Positions 50,306 through 58,721 of a DNA stretch of 64,000 nucleotides are shown here, piece by piece (within the stretch, counting starts at the first letter, position 1; each line of letters opens with the position of its first letter). The translations under genes were made by a program, and so were the position numbers. A model generated the notes under the pieces. It worked only from the letters and a program-made list of their open reading frames with translations. It was not told the origin of the DNA and ran no database searches. This DNA is from Desulforamulus aeronauticus DSM 10349. Its GTDB lineage: Bacteria; Bacillota; Desulfotomaculia; Desulfotomaculales; Desulfotomaculaceae. Location: positions 186,001 to 250,000 of the forward strand of contig NZ_FRAR01000004.1 of the NCBI RefSeq assembly GCF_900142375.1. Direction: 5' to 3'.

Positions 50306-51037
50306 TTATTCTTCTAGCTCAAAATTTGTATAAACCGCCTGCACATCATCATTATCTTCCAATAAATCGATCATCTTTATCATTTTTTCCGCCTCTTCAC
50401 CCACTATTTTTACAGTGGTTTGGGGCACCATGGTGATTTCGGCATCAGCAACTGGGACACCCTGCTCAAGTAAGGCCGCTTTAACCGTAGGAAATTCCTC
50501 TGGTTCCGTGATAATCTCGAAACTATCCTCTTCTACCTTTACATCCTCTGCACCAGCGTCTAAAGCAGTTAGCATCATTTCATCTTCGCTAAGTTTGGTT
50601 TCAGATCGATCTATAATAATCACACCTTGCTCCTTAAACATCCAACCGACGCATCCTGTTTCCCCCAAGTTGCCTCCGTGTTTAGAGAGAATATGGCGTA
50701 CCTCACCGGCTGTACGGTTACGATTATCGGTAGCAACGTGAAGTAGTATAGCGACCCCACCTGGTCCATATCCTTCGTAGCTAAACTCCTCAAAGTTAGC
50801 TCCTTCACCACCGCCAACTCCCTTTTGGATGGCCCGTTGGATATTATCATTCGGGATGTTTGCTGCTTTAGCTTTTTCGATAGCAGCCTTAAGCCGCATA
50901 TTACCGACTGGGTCACCACCGCCGTTCCTCGCGGCAATAATGATCTCTTTAGATATTCTAGTGAAAACCTTACCTCTTTGAGAATCTACTTTCGCCTTCT
51001 TGCGTTTGATAGTGGCCCACTTGGAATGTCCAGACAT
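50306..51037 (-). CDS. yebC: YebC/PmpR family protein
   Basis: This 243-residue protein starts MSGHSKWATIKRKKAKVDSQ, the invariant YebC signature, and has NIQRAIQKGVGGGEG and GYGPGGVAILLHVATDNRNRT. The family was described as transcription regulators, and more recent work links some members to relief of ribosome stalling at proline tracts; the role here is not decided by sequence. It has its own terminator and stands between nadE and bofC-like. Confidence 0.95.
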   Translation of the reverse strand: MSGHSKWATIKRKKAKVDSQRGKVFTRISKEIIIAARNGGGDPVGNMRLKAAIEKAKAANIPNDNIQRAIQKGVGGGEGANFEEFSYEGYGPGGVAILLHVATDNRNRTAGEVRHILSKHGGNLGETGCVGWMFKEQGVIIIDRSETKLSEDEMMLTALDAGAEDVKVEEDSFEIITEPEEFPTVKAALLEQGVPVADAEITMVPQTTVKIVGEEAEKMIKMIDLLEDNDDVQAVYTNFELEE

Positions 51038-51070
51038 AACAAACCTTCTTTCTATAAAGATAAATAACTC

Positions 51071-51118
51071 GAAAAAAGCTTGGTTTCAACCCAAAATAAA
51101 TGGGTAAAACCTAGCTTC
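51071..51118 (-). terminator. Terminator after nadE
   Basis: On the minus strand AAGCTAGGTTTTACCC pairs with GGGTTGAAACCAAGCTT and ends in TTTTTT. It lies 19 bases past the nadE stop. Confidence 0.88.
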
Positions 51119-51136
51119 GTAGTACAAAATATGCTT

Positions 51137-51874
51137 TTAAAATTCTGGAGGAATGGGAGGCATATGTCTTTTATGTTCTCTCTTCTTTTCCAGGGCTTGA
51201 ATCGTTTTTTTCACAGGCTCCGGTACATCACCATGCAGTATATAACTATCTAGATCTTTATAGGAAAAACCCATTTCCTGTTCATCACAATGACCAAACC
51301 ATAATCCCGCGGTGGGAGCCTTATCAATAATACACTGTGGAACTCCTAACTCCCTAGCTAGCTCTCTAACCTGAAACTTTACCAAATTAGCAAGGGGCTT
51401 CAAATCCACCCCACCATCACCATACTTTGTATAGTGACCAACAACACGTTCCGCTTTGTTTTCGGTACCTACAACTAAATAGTTGTTTGTAGCGGCCAAG
51501 AAATATAACGTAAGCATCCTTAACCTGGGTTTAATGTTGGCGATCGTTAATTCACAGCTAGTAACATCATATTCTTGTCCTGTAAAACGATGTACGAACC
51601 AGTCAAAGGGTTGATCCAAGTTAATTTCCTGATAAGGTATTGAGAAGGTCTCAGCAACCAGTCTGCCATCTTGAGCGTCCTGTGGGTTACTATAACAGGG
51701 TAAAATTACACCTAGTACAGAATTCGGATAAGCTCTTTTGCATAATGCAGCAACACAGGCCGAATCAATTCCCCCGCTTAAACCTACCACAGCACCCTGG
51801 GCACCTGCCTTTTCAATCTCTTCTTTAATCCAGTGAGTTAGTTTAGCTGCTATATCCTTCATGACTCTGGACAA
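51137..51874 (-). CDS. nadE: NH3-dependent NAD(+) synthase
   Basis: This 245-residue enzyme amidates deamido-NAD with ammonia and ATP. The P-loop of N-type pyrophosphatases is VVGLSGGIDSACVAALC. Other conserved parts are GTENKAERVVGHYTKYGDGGVD and KAPTAGLWFGHCDEQEMGFSY. The glutaminase domain of longer NadE proteins is absent, so free ammonia is used. The start may be TTG 51874 or ATG 51862, both near AAGGGGG. It is transcribed alone and stands divergent from the hydrogenase operon, whose product also handles NAD(H). Confidence 0.93.
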   Translation of the reverse strand: MSRVMKDIAAKLTHWIKEEIEKAGAQGAVVGLSGGIDSACVAALCKRAYPNSVLGVILPCYSNPQDAQDGRLVAETFSIPYQEINLDQPFDWFVHRFTGQEYDVTSCELTIANIKPRLRMLTLYFLAATNNYLVVGTENKAERVVGHYTKYGDGGVDLKPLANLVKFQVRELARELGVPQCIIDKAPTAGLWFGHCDEQEMGFSYKDLDSYILHGDVPEPVKKTIQALEKKREHKRHMPPIPPEF

Positions 51875-52097
51875 GCCCCCTTAGGCCATTGTTAAATTTA
51901 TCATATCACATCCTAAGCTTGCGGTGCAAACACAAAGCAATATGGAGAAAAACTTCACAAACTAAAGAAATTTTAATAAAATCAATTTTCAATATATTCT
52001 GATTTGCCACACTGTTTAAACTAGTAAATATAGTAATACTATTTATTCAATTTGTATAAAGTTTTGTACGTTTATTTCGAGAATTCCTATTCTTTAA

Positions 52098-52127
52098 TTG
52101 ACAATCCATAATTTGCAAGACTATAAT
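52098..52127 (+). promoter_or_regulatory. Sigma-A-like promoter in the nadE-hydrogenase spacer
   Basis: TTGACA (52098-52103) and TATAAT (52122-52127) are consensus hexamers 18 bases apart, oriented toward the hydrogenase operon. Transcription from here would give an untranslated leader of about 350 bases. The rest of the 610-base spacer 51875-52484 is very AT-rich with no reading frame; inverted TTTAGACAAATTA and TAATTGTCTAAA motifs lie near 52175 and 52272. Confidence 0.6.
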
Positions 52128-52484
52128 ATATTCAGAATGTTTAACCTTTAAAAACAATTTCGGCAACAATGACTCATTTAGACAAATTATCATTTAATTT
52201 CTCTAGATTGCTAGCATTATTACCATTATAGCCTGTCTTTATTTTTTTCTAAAGCTATTTTTATTGTATAACTAATTGTCTAAATATCTAAACAGTATTG
52301 TTAATTAAGTTAATTTATAAACGAAATGTTTTTTCGCTTTATACATAGCATTATTATATAAAAAGCAAATGGACTAATTCCTTCTTTCTCTTAAGTTAAT
52401 CCCATGAAAAGAGGTGGTCAAAGAAATTCCTCACAAAGCGTTTTTAACTAGATAGTTAGGGTTTTTTACACCAAAGGGGGGTTT

Positions 52485-52976
52485 ATGATGGAAAATAAAG
52501 AGATAAAATTTTTAAAACTACAACAAATTATTGATGCACACGAAGGTAAGATCTCTCACCTTATCGCTATTTTGCAAGAGTCACAAGCTGAATATGGTTA
52601 CCTCCCCAAAGAGGTACTCACTTACATTGCCACAGCTATGGGCATTTCTCCTGCCACTGTGCTAGGTGTGGCTACTTTTTATGCCCAGTTTTCGCTAATT
52701 CCCAAAGGTAAATACGTCATTCGTGTATGTGATGGAACTGCCTGTCATGTACGGGGCTCTGAACCTATTATGATGGGCTTGCGGAAGGAATTAAGTTTGT
52801 CTGCAGATAAACCAACCAGTGATGATTTAATGTTTACACTTGAAACTGTCTCCTGCTTAGGTGCATGCGGATTGGCTCCGGTAGTTGTAGCCGACGAAGA
52901 AGTTCACGGGCAAATGACACCGGATGGTATATTAGAAGTTGTTAAAAAATTGGCATCCGCTGCCAGTGAAAACTAA
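52485..52976 (+). CDS. NuoE-like [2Fe-2S] subunit of hydrogenase 1 (HydC type)
   Basis: This 163-residue thioredoxin-fold protein has four cluster cysteines, in CDGTACHVRG (near residue 86) and CLGACGLAPVV (near residue 126), as in complex I NuoE and HydC/HndA. The N-terminal helical part reads LIAILQESQAEYGYLP. It passes electrons between flavin and other clusters in the complex. ATG 52485 follows AAAGGGGGG. It is the first of three genes; the next begins 13 bases after its stop. Named HydC by analogy with HydABC. Confidence 0.92.
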   Translation: MMENKEIKFLKLQQIIDAHEGKISHLIAILQESQAEYGYLPKEVLTYIATAMGISPATVLGVATFYAQFSLIPKGKYVIRVCDGTACHVRGSEPIMMGLRKELSLSADKPTSDDLMFTLETVSCLGACGLAPVVVADEEVHGQMTPDGILEVVKKLASAASEN

Positions 52977-52989
52977 GGGGGGACCATAG

Positions 52990-54870
52990 ATGCTGAAATC
53001 ACGTGAAGAATTAATAAGCCTGCAGAAAAAAGCCAAAGCTGCACTGGATCAGGAAAAAATGCGCATCTTGGTCTGTGCCGGTACCGGTTGTGTAGCCAAT
53101 GGATCTTTAAAAGTATATGCATCTCTGAAAAAGCTCATTGCCGAAAAAGGTTTGCTAGCTGAGGTTAATTTAGTTGAAGAAGTAAGCCATGAAGGTATTG
53201 GTGTTAATATCAGTGGTTGCCATGGTTTTTGCCAGATGGGCCCCTTGGTACGTTTTGAACCCTCTGGTTTGCTATATTGCAAAGTTCAGGAGTCTGACTG
53301 TGAGGAAATTATAGAGGCCTCTGTTGCCAATGATTCTGTAGTAGAACGTTTACTCTATGTCAATCCTACTACCGGTGAGTCTGTTAAGACCCAAGATGAA
53401 ATTCCTTTTTATAAACGTCAACAGCGCGTTACCTTGAAAGATTGTGGTCGTATTGACCCCGATGATATCAATGATTACATCGCACATGGCGGCTACCAAG
53501 CCATTGCTAAAATTTTATTTGAATTGAAGCCGGAAGATGTTGTTAAGGAAGTTTTAGATTCTGGTCTACGCGGTCGGGGTGGCGGCGGTTTCCCCACCGG
53601 ACGTAAGTGGTCCTTTGCCGCTTCACAGCCAGGTCCGAAAAAATACGTTATCTGTAACGGAGACGAGGGTGACCCAGGTGCTTTTATGGATCGTTCCGTC
53701 ATGGAAGGTAACCCACACTCTGTTTTAGAAGGTATGATGATTGCTGGCTTTGCCATTGGCGCTGACGAAGGTTATATCTACGCCCGTGCCGAGTATCCCC
53801 TTGCCATCAAGCGTATGCGTAAAGCTATTGCTGATGCTGAGGCCCTTGGTGTGCTTGGCCAGGGTGTTCTGGGAACTGACTTTAACTTTAAGATTAATAT
53901 TAAGGAAGGTGCCGGTGCCTTTGTTTGTGGCGAGGAAACTGCTTTGATCGCCTCCATTGAAGGTGAACGCGGTATGCCCCGTCCCCGTCCTCCCTTCCCT
54001 GCTGTCAAAGGACTTTGGGCTTGTCCAACCATTATTAATAACGTCGAAACCTTGGCTAACTTATCAGCTATTATTTTAAATGGTGCTAACTGGTTTAAGG
54101 GTTTTGGTACACCCAGTAGTGCTGGTACCAAGACTTTCGCCTTGGCCGGACAAATTCAAAATACCGGCTTAGTAGAAGTTCCCATGGGTATGACCCTGCG
54201 GGAAATTGTTTTCGATATTGGTGGTGGCTTGCGAGAAGGCAAAAAATACAAGTCTGTCCAAATCGGTGGCCCTTCTGGCGGTTGCTTAACAGAAGATAAA
54301 TTAGATTTACCTTTGGACTATGATGAACTCTTAAAGGTTGGTGCCATGATTGGTTCCGGCGGCTTGGTAGTAATGGGTGATGACACTTGTATGGTAGAAA
54401 CCGCTAAGTTCTTTATGGGCTTTGTGCAAAATGAATCCTGCGGTAAGTGTGTCCCCTGCCGGGAAGGTACCAAACAATTGCTGGCCCTCTTGACTAAAAT
54501 TACTGAGGGTAAAGGAACTGAATCCGATTTAGATTTGTTAGCAGAACTGGCACAAAACGTAAAAGATGGTTCCCTCTGCGGCCTTGGTAAAACCGCACCT
54601 AACCCGGTTTTAACCACTCTCCGTTACTTCCGTGACGAATATCTTGCACACGTCAGAGACAAAAAATGTCCTGCCGGTGCCTGTCAGGCCTTAAAAGAAT
54701 ATTACATTGTTCCAGAAAAATGCAAAGGCTGTACTGTGTGCTCCAGGGTATGTCCTGCTGATGCCATTACCGGAGATAAAAAGCAGCCCCACGTTATCAA
54801 TGTAGATCTTTGCCTGAAGTGTGGTGCCTGCATGGAAAAATGCAAATTTGGCTCCATCATTATCAGGTAA
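52990..54870 (+). CDS. NuoF-like flavin subunit of hydrogenase 1 (HydB type)
   Basis: This 626-residue protein has four parts. They are an N-terminal thioredoxin-like [2Fe-2S] domain (CAGTGCVANG, CHGFCQMGP); an FMN and NADH-binding NuoF core (GLRGRGGGGFPTGRKW, CNGDEGDPGAFMDR); the NuoF [4Fe-4S] site ESCGKCVPCREGT; and a C-terminal ferredoxin domain with two [4Fe-4S] motifs (CKGCTVCSRVCPAD, CLKCGACMEKC). This full set is the layout of HydB in electron-bifurcating hydrogenases, where NAD(H) and ferredoxin react together. The length equals that of the Thermotoga protein as I recall it. Bifurcation itself is inferred from architecture. Confidence 0.93.
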   Translation: MLKSREELISLQKKAKAALDQEKMRILVCAGTGCVANGSLKVYASLKKLIAEKGLLAEVNLVEEVSHEGIGVNISGCHGFCQMGPLVRFEPSGLLYCKVQESDCEEIIEASVANDSVVERLLYVNPTTGESVKTQDEIPFYKRQQRVTLKDCGRIDPDDINDYIAHGGYQAIAKILFELKPEDVVKEVLDSGLRGRGGGGFPTGRKWSFAASQPGPKKYVICNGDEGDPGAFMDRSVMEGNPHSVLEGMMIAGFAIGADEGYIYARAEYPLAIKRMRKAIADAEALGVLGQGVLGTDFNFKINIKEGAGAFVCGEETALIASIEGERGMPRPRPPFPAVKGLWACPTIINNVETLANLSAIILNGANWFKGFGTPSSAGTKTFALAGQIQNTGLVEVPMGMTLREIVFDIGGGLREGKKYKSVQIGGPSGGCLTEDKLDLPLDYDELLKVGAMIGSGGLVVMGDDTCMVETAKFFMGFVQNESCGKCVPCREGTKQLLALLTKITEGKGTESDLDLLAELAQNVKDGSLCGLGKTAPNPVLTTLRYFRDEYLAHVRDKKCPAGACQALKEYYIVPEKCKGCTVCSRVCPADAITGDKKQPHVINVDLCLKCGACMEKCKFGSIIIR

Positions 54871-54901
54871 ATGCTTAGATACTGAGAAAGGGTGTGACGT
54901 G

Positions 54902-56878
54902 ATGAGTGGTAAAATAACCATAAATGGTCAACTTATAGATTTTACTGATGAAAAGAATATTCTAGCTGTGGCACGCAACGCTGGTATTGATATTCCTACC
55001 CTTTGCTACCACCCAGAATTAACGATTGTTGGCGCCTGCCGTTTATGTGTGGTAGAGATTGAACGGATGGGGATACAAGCCTCTTGCTCCACTGCTCCAG
55101 CAGACGGTATGGTGGTATACACAAATTCTGAAAAAGTCAATAAAGTACGTAAAATGGTTCTGGAGTTACTGCTGGCCAATCACGACCGTGAATGTACCAC
55201 CTGTGATTCCAGTGGTGCCTGCAAACTGCAAAAATATGCCAGTGACTATGGTATCAAGCGCTTGCGTTACCCCAACCGTGCCCAAATGCTACCCTTAGAT
55301 GTTTCTAGCTTATCGGTAGTACGTGATCCTAACAAATGTATTTTATGCGGACTCTGTGTACGCGTCTGTAAAGAAAAGCAGGGTATTGGCGTTTGGGATT
55401 TCAAAAACCGTGGGTCCCGTACTGAAATTGTGGCAGCTATGGATCAGCCTCTTTCCGAGTCTGCCTGTATTAACTGCGGCCAGTGCATTGCGGTTTGCCC
55501 CTGCGGTGCTTTAACCTCTAATTCCTCTGCTATCCAAGAGGTTTGGTCTGCTATCCGCGATCCCAAGAAAACCGTCGTCTGCCAAATTGCTCCCGCCCCC
55601 CGGGCTGCGCTAGGCGAAGAATTTGACCTTGGTTCCGTGGAAGTTACCGGCAAAATTGTATCTGCTTTACGAAAAGTTGGCTTTGATAAAGTTTTTGATA
55701 CAGTATTCACAGCCGATATGACCACTATTGAAGAGTCTAATGAATTCCTGGGCCGTTTGGTAAAGGGAGAAAACCTGCCCCTCTTTACCTCCTGCTGCCC
55801 CGGTTGGGTTAAATATGCCGAACAATTCCATCCTGAGCTACTGAATAATCTTTCATCCTGCCGTTCACCTCAGCAGATGTTCGGTTCCTTATTGAAAAAG
55901 AAATACGCCAAAGACTTGGGCGTTGCACCGGAGGATCTATTTGTCGTCTCCATCATGCCTTGCACCGCCAAGAAGTATGAAGCCAAGCGTCCTGAATTTA
56001 TGACTGAGGGTTCCTATGACGTGGATGCTGTGTTAACCACCGTGGAAACAGCCCGTCTGTTCCGGGAAGCTGGTATCATTTTCAAAAATTTAGAAGATTC
56101 TAGGTTTGATCAACCTATGGAGCAAGCCACTGGTTCCGGTGTTCTCTTCGGTGCCACCGGTGGTGTAATGGAATCGGTAGTTCGTTATGTTGCCGGTAAG
56201 CTTCTCAATGCCGAGGGACGGGTTGATGTAGAATTTACCCGTGGTATGGAAGATACCAAGATAGCTAGCATCAACGTAGGCGACAATAAATTAACCCTGG
56301 CCGTGGCCAATGGTTTAGCTGCTGCTGAAGCACTGATTGAAAAAATTCAATCCGGTGAATTAAATGTTCATGCTGTTGAAATTATGGCTTGCCCCGGTGG
56401 TTGTGTAGGTGGTGGCGGACAGCCCTTCCAAAATAATAGCGAACATCGGTTAGCCAGAGCCAAGGAAATCTACAATATTGATTCAAAATTAGTTCTGCAC
56501 AAAGCCCAAGATAACGAAGATCTTGACAAGATCTTTGAAAAATACTGGAACGGTTGCTGCAATCATGAGACTCACCACGACCTTCACACTCACTACCAGG
56601 CGAAAAAACGTATTGCCGGTAACGAAATCGTTATTAAAGATGGCGAAGGTCCGGAAATTACTGTTTGTTTGGGTGAAGGCTGCCTGAAGAAAGGTTCCCT
56701 GGCCATCGTTGAAAAACTGGCCAACCTACCCGTTAAGGTAAAAGGAGTTTTCTGCTTGGAAAGCTGTGGTGAAGGTATCTCTGTTAAGGTAAATAACGAG
56801 ATCCTCCATGTTACCGAGGAAAACGTAATAGACTCTATTAAGGCCAAGTGCGGTTGCAGTTGCGGCTGCTGTTCATAA
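54902..56878 (+). CDS. [FeFe]-hydrogenase catalytic subunit 1 (HydA type) with C-terminal [2Fe-2S] domain
   Basis: From ATG 54902 (the upstream frame overlaps HydB; AAGGGTG precedes) the protein has 658 residues. In order they are: N-terminal [2Fe-2S] ferredoxin; His-Cys [4Fe-4S] (HDRECTTCDSSGACKL); two-cluster ferredoxin (CILCGLCVRVC, CINCGQCIAVC); and the H-cluster domain with TSCCPGW (C298, C299), MPCTAKKYEAKR (C354) and EIMACPGGCVGGGGQP (C497, C501), all canonical. A His-rich linker (HETHHDLHTHYQ) leads to a NuoE-like [2Fe-2S] domain (CLGEGCLKKG, CLESCGEG) and a tail CGCSCGCC. It interconverts protons and H2 in the cytoplasm. Maturases HydEFG are not in the window. Confidence 0.95.
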   Translation: MSGKITINGQLIDFTDEKNILAVARNAGIDIPTLCYHPELTIVGACRLCVVEIERMGIQASCSTAPADGMVVYTNSEKVNKVRKMVLELLLANHDRECTTCDSSGACKLQKYASDYGIKRLRYPNRAQMLPLDVSSLSVVRDPNKCILCGLCVRVCKEKQGIGVWDFKNRGSRTEIVAAMDQPLSESACINCGQCIAVCPCGALTSNSSAIQEVWSAIRDPKKTVVCQIAPAPRAALGEEFDLGSVEVTGKIVSALRKVGFDKVFDTVFTADMTTIEESNEFLGRLVKGENLPLFTSCCPGWVKYAEQFHPELLNNLSSCRSPQQMFGSLLKKKYAKDLGVAPEDLFVVSIMPCTAKKYEAKRPEFMTEGSYDVDAVLTTVETARLFREAGIIFKNLEDSRFDQPMEQATGSGVLFGATGGVMESVVRYVAGKLLNAEGRVDVEFTRGMEDTKIASINVGDNKLTLAVANGLAAAEALIEKIQSGELNVHAVEIMACPGGCVGGGGQPFQNNSEHRLARAKEIYNIDSKLVLHKAQDNEDLDKIFEKYWNGCCNHETHHDLHTHYQAKKRIAGNEIVIKDGEGPEITVCLGEGCLKKGSLAIVEKLANLPVKVKGVFCLESCGEGISVKVNNEILHVTEENVIDSIKAKCGCSCGCCS

Positions 56879-56896
56879 CGTAAATATTATAAATCC

Positions 56897-56931
56897 TGGG
56901 TGCTAACAGTAGTTAGTACCCACTTTTTTAT
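56897..56931 (+). terminator. Terminator after hydrogenase operon 1
   Basis: GGGTGCTAAC pairs with GTTAGTACCC around AGTA, followed by ACTTTTTTAT. It lies 19 bases past the stop codon, before the small gene at 56944. Confidence 0.85.
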
Positions 56932-56943
56932 GATAAAATAGAT

Positions 56944-57414
56944 TTGGTGATGAATATGACGAAAAAACATCTAACTTTACTCATTGGACCTGCTAAATAT
57001 CCTGAAGACGACCAAAGAATGGTCACTATGTTCTTAGCCGAAGCAGGGAAAAAAATTATCTGCGGCTCCAGCACTGCCAACATGGTTTCTCGACTCTTAC
57101 CTCCGGAACAAAGATTGGATAGTGTCAATGATTTGCTCCTGGTTACCGATGGTACTGTCATTTTAAGTGAAGTGCTGGATATCTTTATGAATCAGGATCA
57201 AGCAGAGGCTTCCCCTTCCCCAAATGACGCCAGCATCCTGGCCGCTGCTTTAACTGAGGCTACATCTATCTCTTTTTTAATCGGCATGGCGGTTAATAAA
57301 TCTCAGCGGAGTTTAAGCTTACCTGCTAAACCTATCGTAAAAAGTCGGTTTGCCAGGGAACTGGTGGAGATTCTAAAAAATATGGGCAAACAAGTAATGG
57401 TGGAGTACTTTTAA
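56944..57414 (+). CDS. Stand-alone protein resembling the C-terminal part of hydrogenase-linked PP2C/SpoIIE phosphatases
   Basis: This protein of about 155 residues has TKKHLTLLIGPAKYPEDDQR and KKIICGSSTANMVSRLLPP. That pattern resembles the region after the SpoIIE/PP2C phosphatase domain in proteins encoded with multimeric hydrogenases of thermophilic anaerobes; here the phosphatase part is absent. I give this from memory of the family, so it needs a profile search. Several starts are possible (TTG 56944, ATG 56950, ATG 56956), and none has a clear ribosome site. It lies after the terminator of operon 1 and before operon 2. A role in hydrogenase control or assembly is only a guess from position. 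Confidence 0.5.
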   Translation: MVMNMTKKHLTLLIGPAKYPEDDQRMVTMFLAEAGKKIICGSSTANMVSRLLPPEQRLDSVNDLLLVTDGTVILSEVLDIFMNQDQAEASPSPNDASILAAALTEATSISFLIGMAVNKSQRSLSLPAKPIVKSRFARELVEILKNMGKQVMVEYF

Positions 57415-57684
57415 CTCCACCATTTTAATTATATTCATATATAATTAAAAAATTGCTATTCTAACACTATGCTTTGTCGAAATATTGCTGGCAAAATCCA
57501 CGCAAAACTACTTGACGCTCACGAACGTTCTAGGTTAGAATTATTATAGTTGAAATTGTTTGAATATTTATAATCTTTTAAGAAGTGATACTTGTCTAAT
57601 TAAAATAATAATTATGTCATTTGTCAGACAGTTTTAACTGCGGTAAAACAATAGAATATTTAGTAGGGAATGGAGGTGTGACAG

Positions 57685-57888
57685 TTGCTTACTCAACAAC
57701 TGATCAACGGGCAAATCCTTATAACGAACATTGCCAAATACTCCATCACCAGTGATAGTTCTGTAATCGTACCAAAATTCGAACCATGTATCGATGCTTA
57801 TGAGCAATATGTTTTTATGGATTCCCAAGAAAAAAAAGAATTGCGACCATCCTTTGATCATTATGGTCAACTAATTTGCCTATCCTAA
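57685..57888 (+). CDS. Possible small protein in the inter-hydrogenase spacer
   Basis: TTG 57685 follows GGAGGTGTGACAG, a good ribosome site, and opens a 67-residue frame (LTQQLINGQILITNIAKYSI near the start, ending DHYGQLICLS). There is no signal peptide or transmembrane helix, and I recognise no family. It is the only frame with translation signals in the 805-base gap 57415-58219. It could be a real small protein of operon 2's leader or chance. No conserved motif supports it beyond the ribosome site. Confidence 0.35.
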   Translation: MLTQQLINGQILITNIAKYSITSDSSVIVPKFEPCIDAYEQYVFMDSQEKKELRPSFDHYGQLICLS

Positions 57889-58018
57889 ATACTTCGTTCA
57901 CCTGTAAAAGTTTCCGACACGAAAAGGTCATATTCAGAATTTTTCATCATAAAATTCATTACACACTAATTGTATTACTACTAACTATTGAATTTACCTT
58001 TCGGTTAATGTATTTTCA

Positions 58019-58124
58019 GCCGGGAAAATTAATTTTCGGAGGGTGGTGGTTCCTAAGTCAGTCTTTTGATTAGCTACTTTCAGGGGTTTTGTGGTGGGGT
58101 AGCAAAACAAAAATAGATGCTACC
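58019..58124 (+). promoter_or_regulatory. Palindrome and terminator-like hairpin upstream of hydrogenase operon 2
   Basis: A perfect palindrome GAAAATTAATTTTC (58024-58037), flanked by CCGG and GGAGGG, suits a dimeric regulator. About 60 bases further GGTAGC (58098-58103) and GCTACC (58119-58124) form a short hairpin followed by TTTCTTT. The arrangement could be an operator plus attenuator for operon 2. No consensus promoter was picked with confidence. Confidence 0.35.
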
Positions 58125-58219
58125 TTTCTTTCCACGGATTTGCAGTACAGGCCTTACCATTTTAAACAAGCCCTCCATGGGCGTACAACTACGTAACCTT
58201 CGAAAGGAGGAACCATTGC

Positions 58220-58699
58220 ATGGGTGCAGAGTGCAAATGCAATTGCGACCAAGAGAAAAAGCTGGATGCATTATTTGCTCAATATAAGGGCAATTCTAAC
58301 GGCCTTATTGTGGTGATGGCCGCCATCCAGGAAGTACATGGCTACTTACCAAAGGATTTCTTAGTGAAAACCGCCGAAGAACTGGGTGTTCCCCTTAGTG
58401 ATGTTTATGGGGTTGCCACCTTCTATGCGGCCTTCAGTCTGCGTCCAAGGGGTAGACATTGCGTTAACCTTTGTCTGGGAACCGCGTGCTACGTTAAAGG
58501 CGCTCCAGATGTACAAACAATACTGGAACAAGAAATGGGCATTAAAGCCGGCAACACCACTGAGGATCGTCGCTTTAGCCTGGATTTAGTAAGATGTTTA
58601 GGTGCCTGTGGCATTGCACCTGTCTTAACTGTTAACGGTGAAGTTTATCCCCGTATGACAGCAGAAAAAGTAAACGAAATATTGGCCAAATATGAATAA
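58220..58699 (+). CDS. NuoE-like [2Fe-2S] subunit of hydrogenase 2 (HydC type)
   Basis: This 159-residue paralogue of the protein at 52485 has cluster cysteines in CLGTACYVKG and CLGACGIAPVL. It has an extra N-terminal CKCNC sequence (residues 5-9) absent from the first copy. ATG 58220 follows AAAGGAGG. It is the first of three tightly spaced genes; the next starts 22 bases past its stop. Confidence 0.92.
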   Translation: MGAECKCNCDQEKKLDALFAQYKGNSNGLIVVMAAIQEVHGYLPKDFLVKTAEELGVPLSDVYGVATFYAAFSLRPRGRHCVNLCLGTACYVKGAPDVQTILEQEMGIKAGNTTEDRRFSLDLVRCLGACGIAPVLTVNGEVYPRMTAEKVNEILAKYE

Positions 58700-58721
58700 T
58701 ACCTCTAGGGAGGTGAAATAT

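Noticed and set aside
52294-52318. Rex operator claimed as a feature upstream of hydrogenase 1
   Set aside because: TTGTTAA is present, but the second half-site is shifted and differs from TTAACAA, so it is mentioned only as a weak resemblance.
53741-54617. Several frames of 60-120 codons opposite or overlapping the NuoF-like gene
   Set aside because: Shadow frames from biased codon use of a highly conserved gene; the same kind of shadows occur in the paralogous operon.
57888-58219. A known riboswitch in the leader of hydrogenase operon 2
   Set aside because: I compared it mentally with the common riboswitch cores (TPP, cobalamin, SAM, Moco) and found no matching conserved bases.
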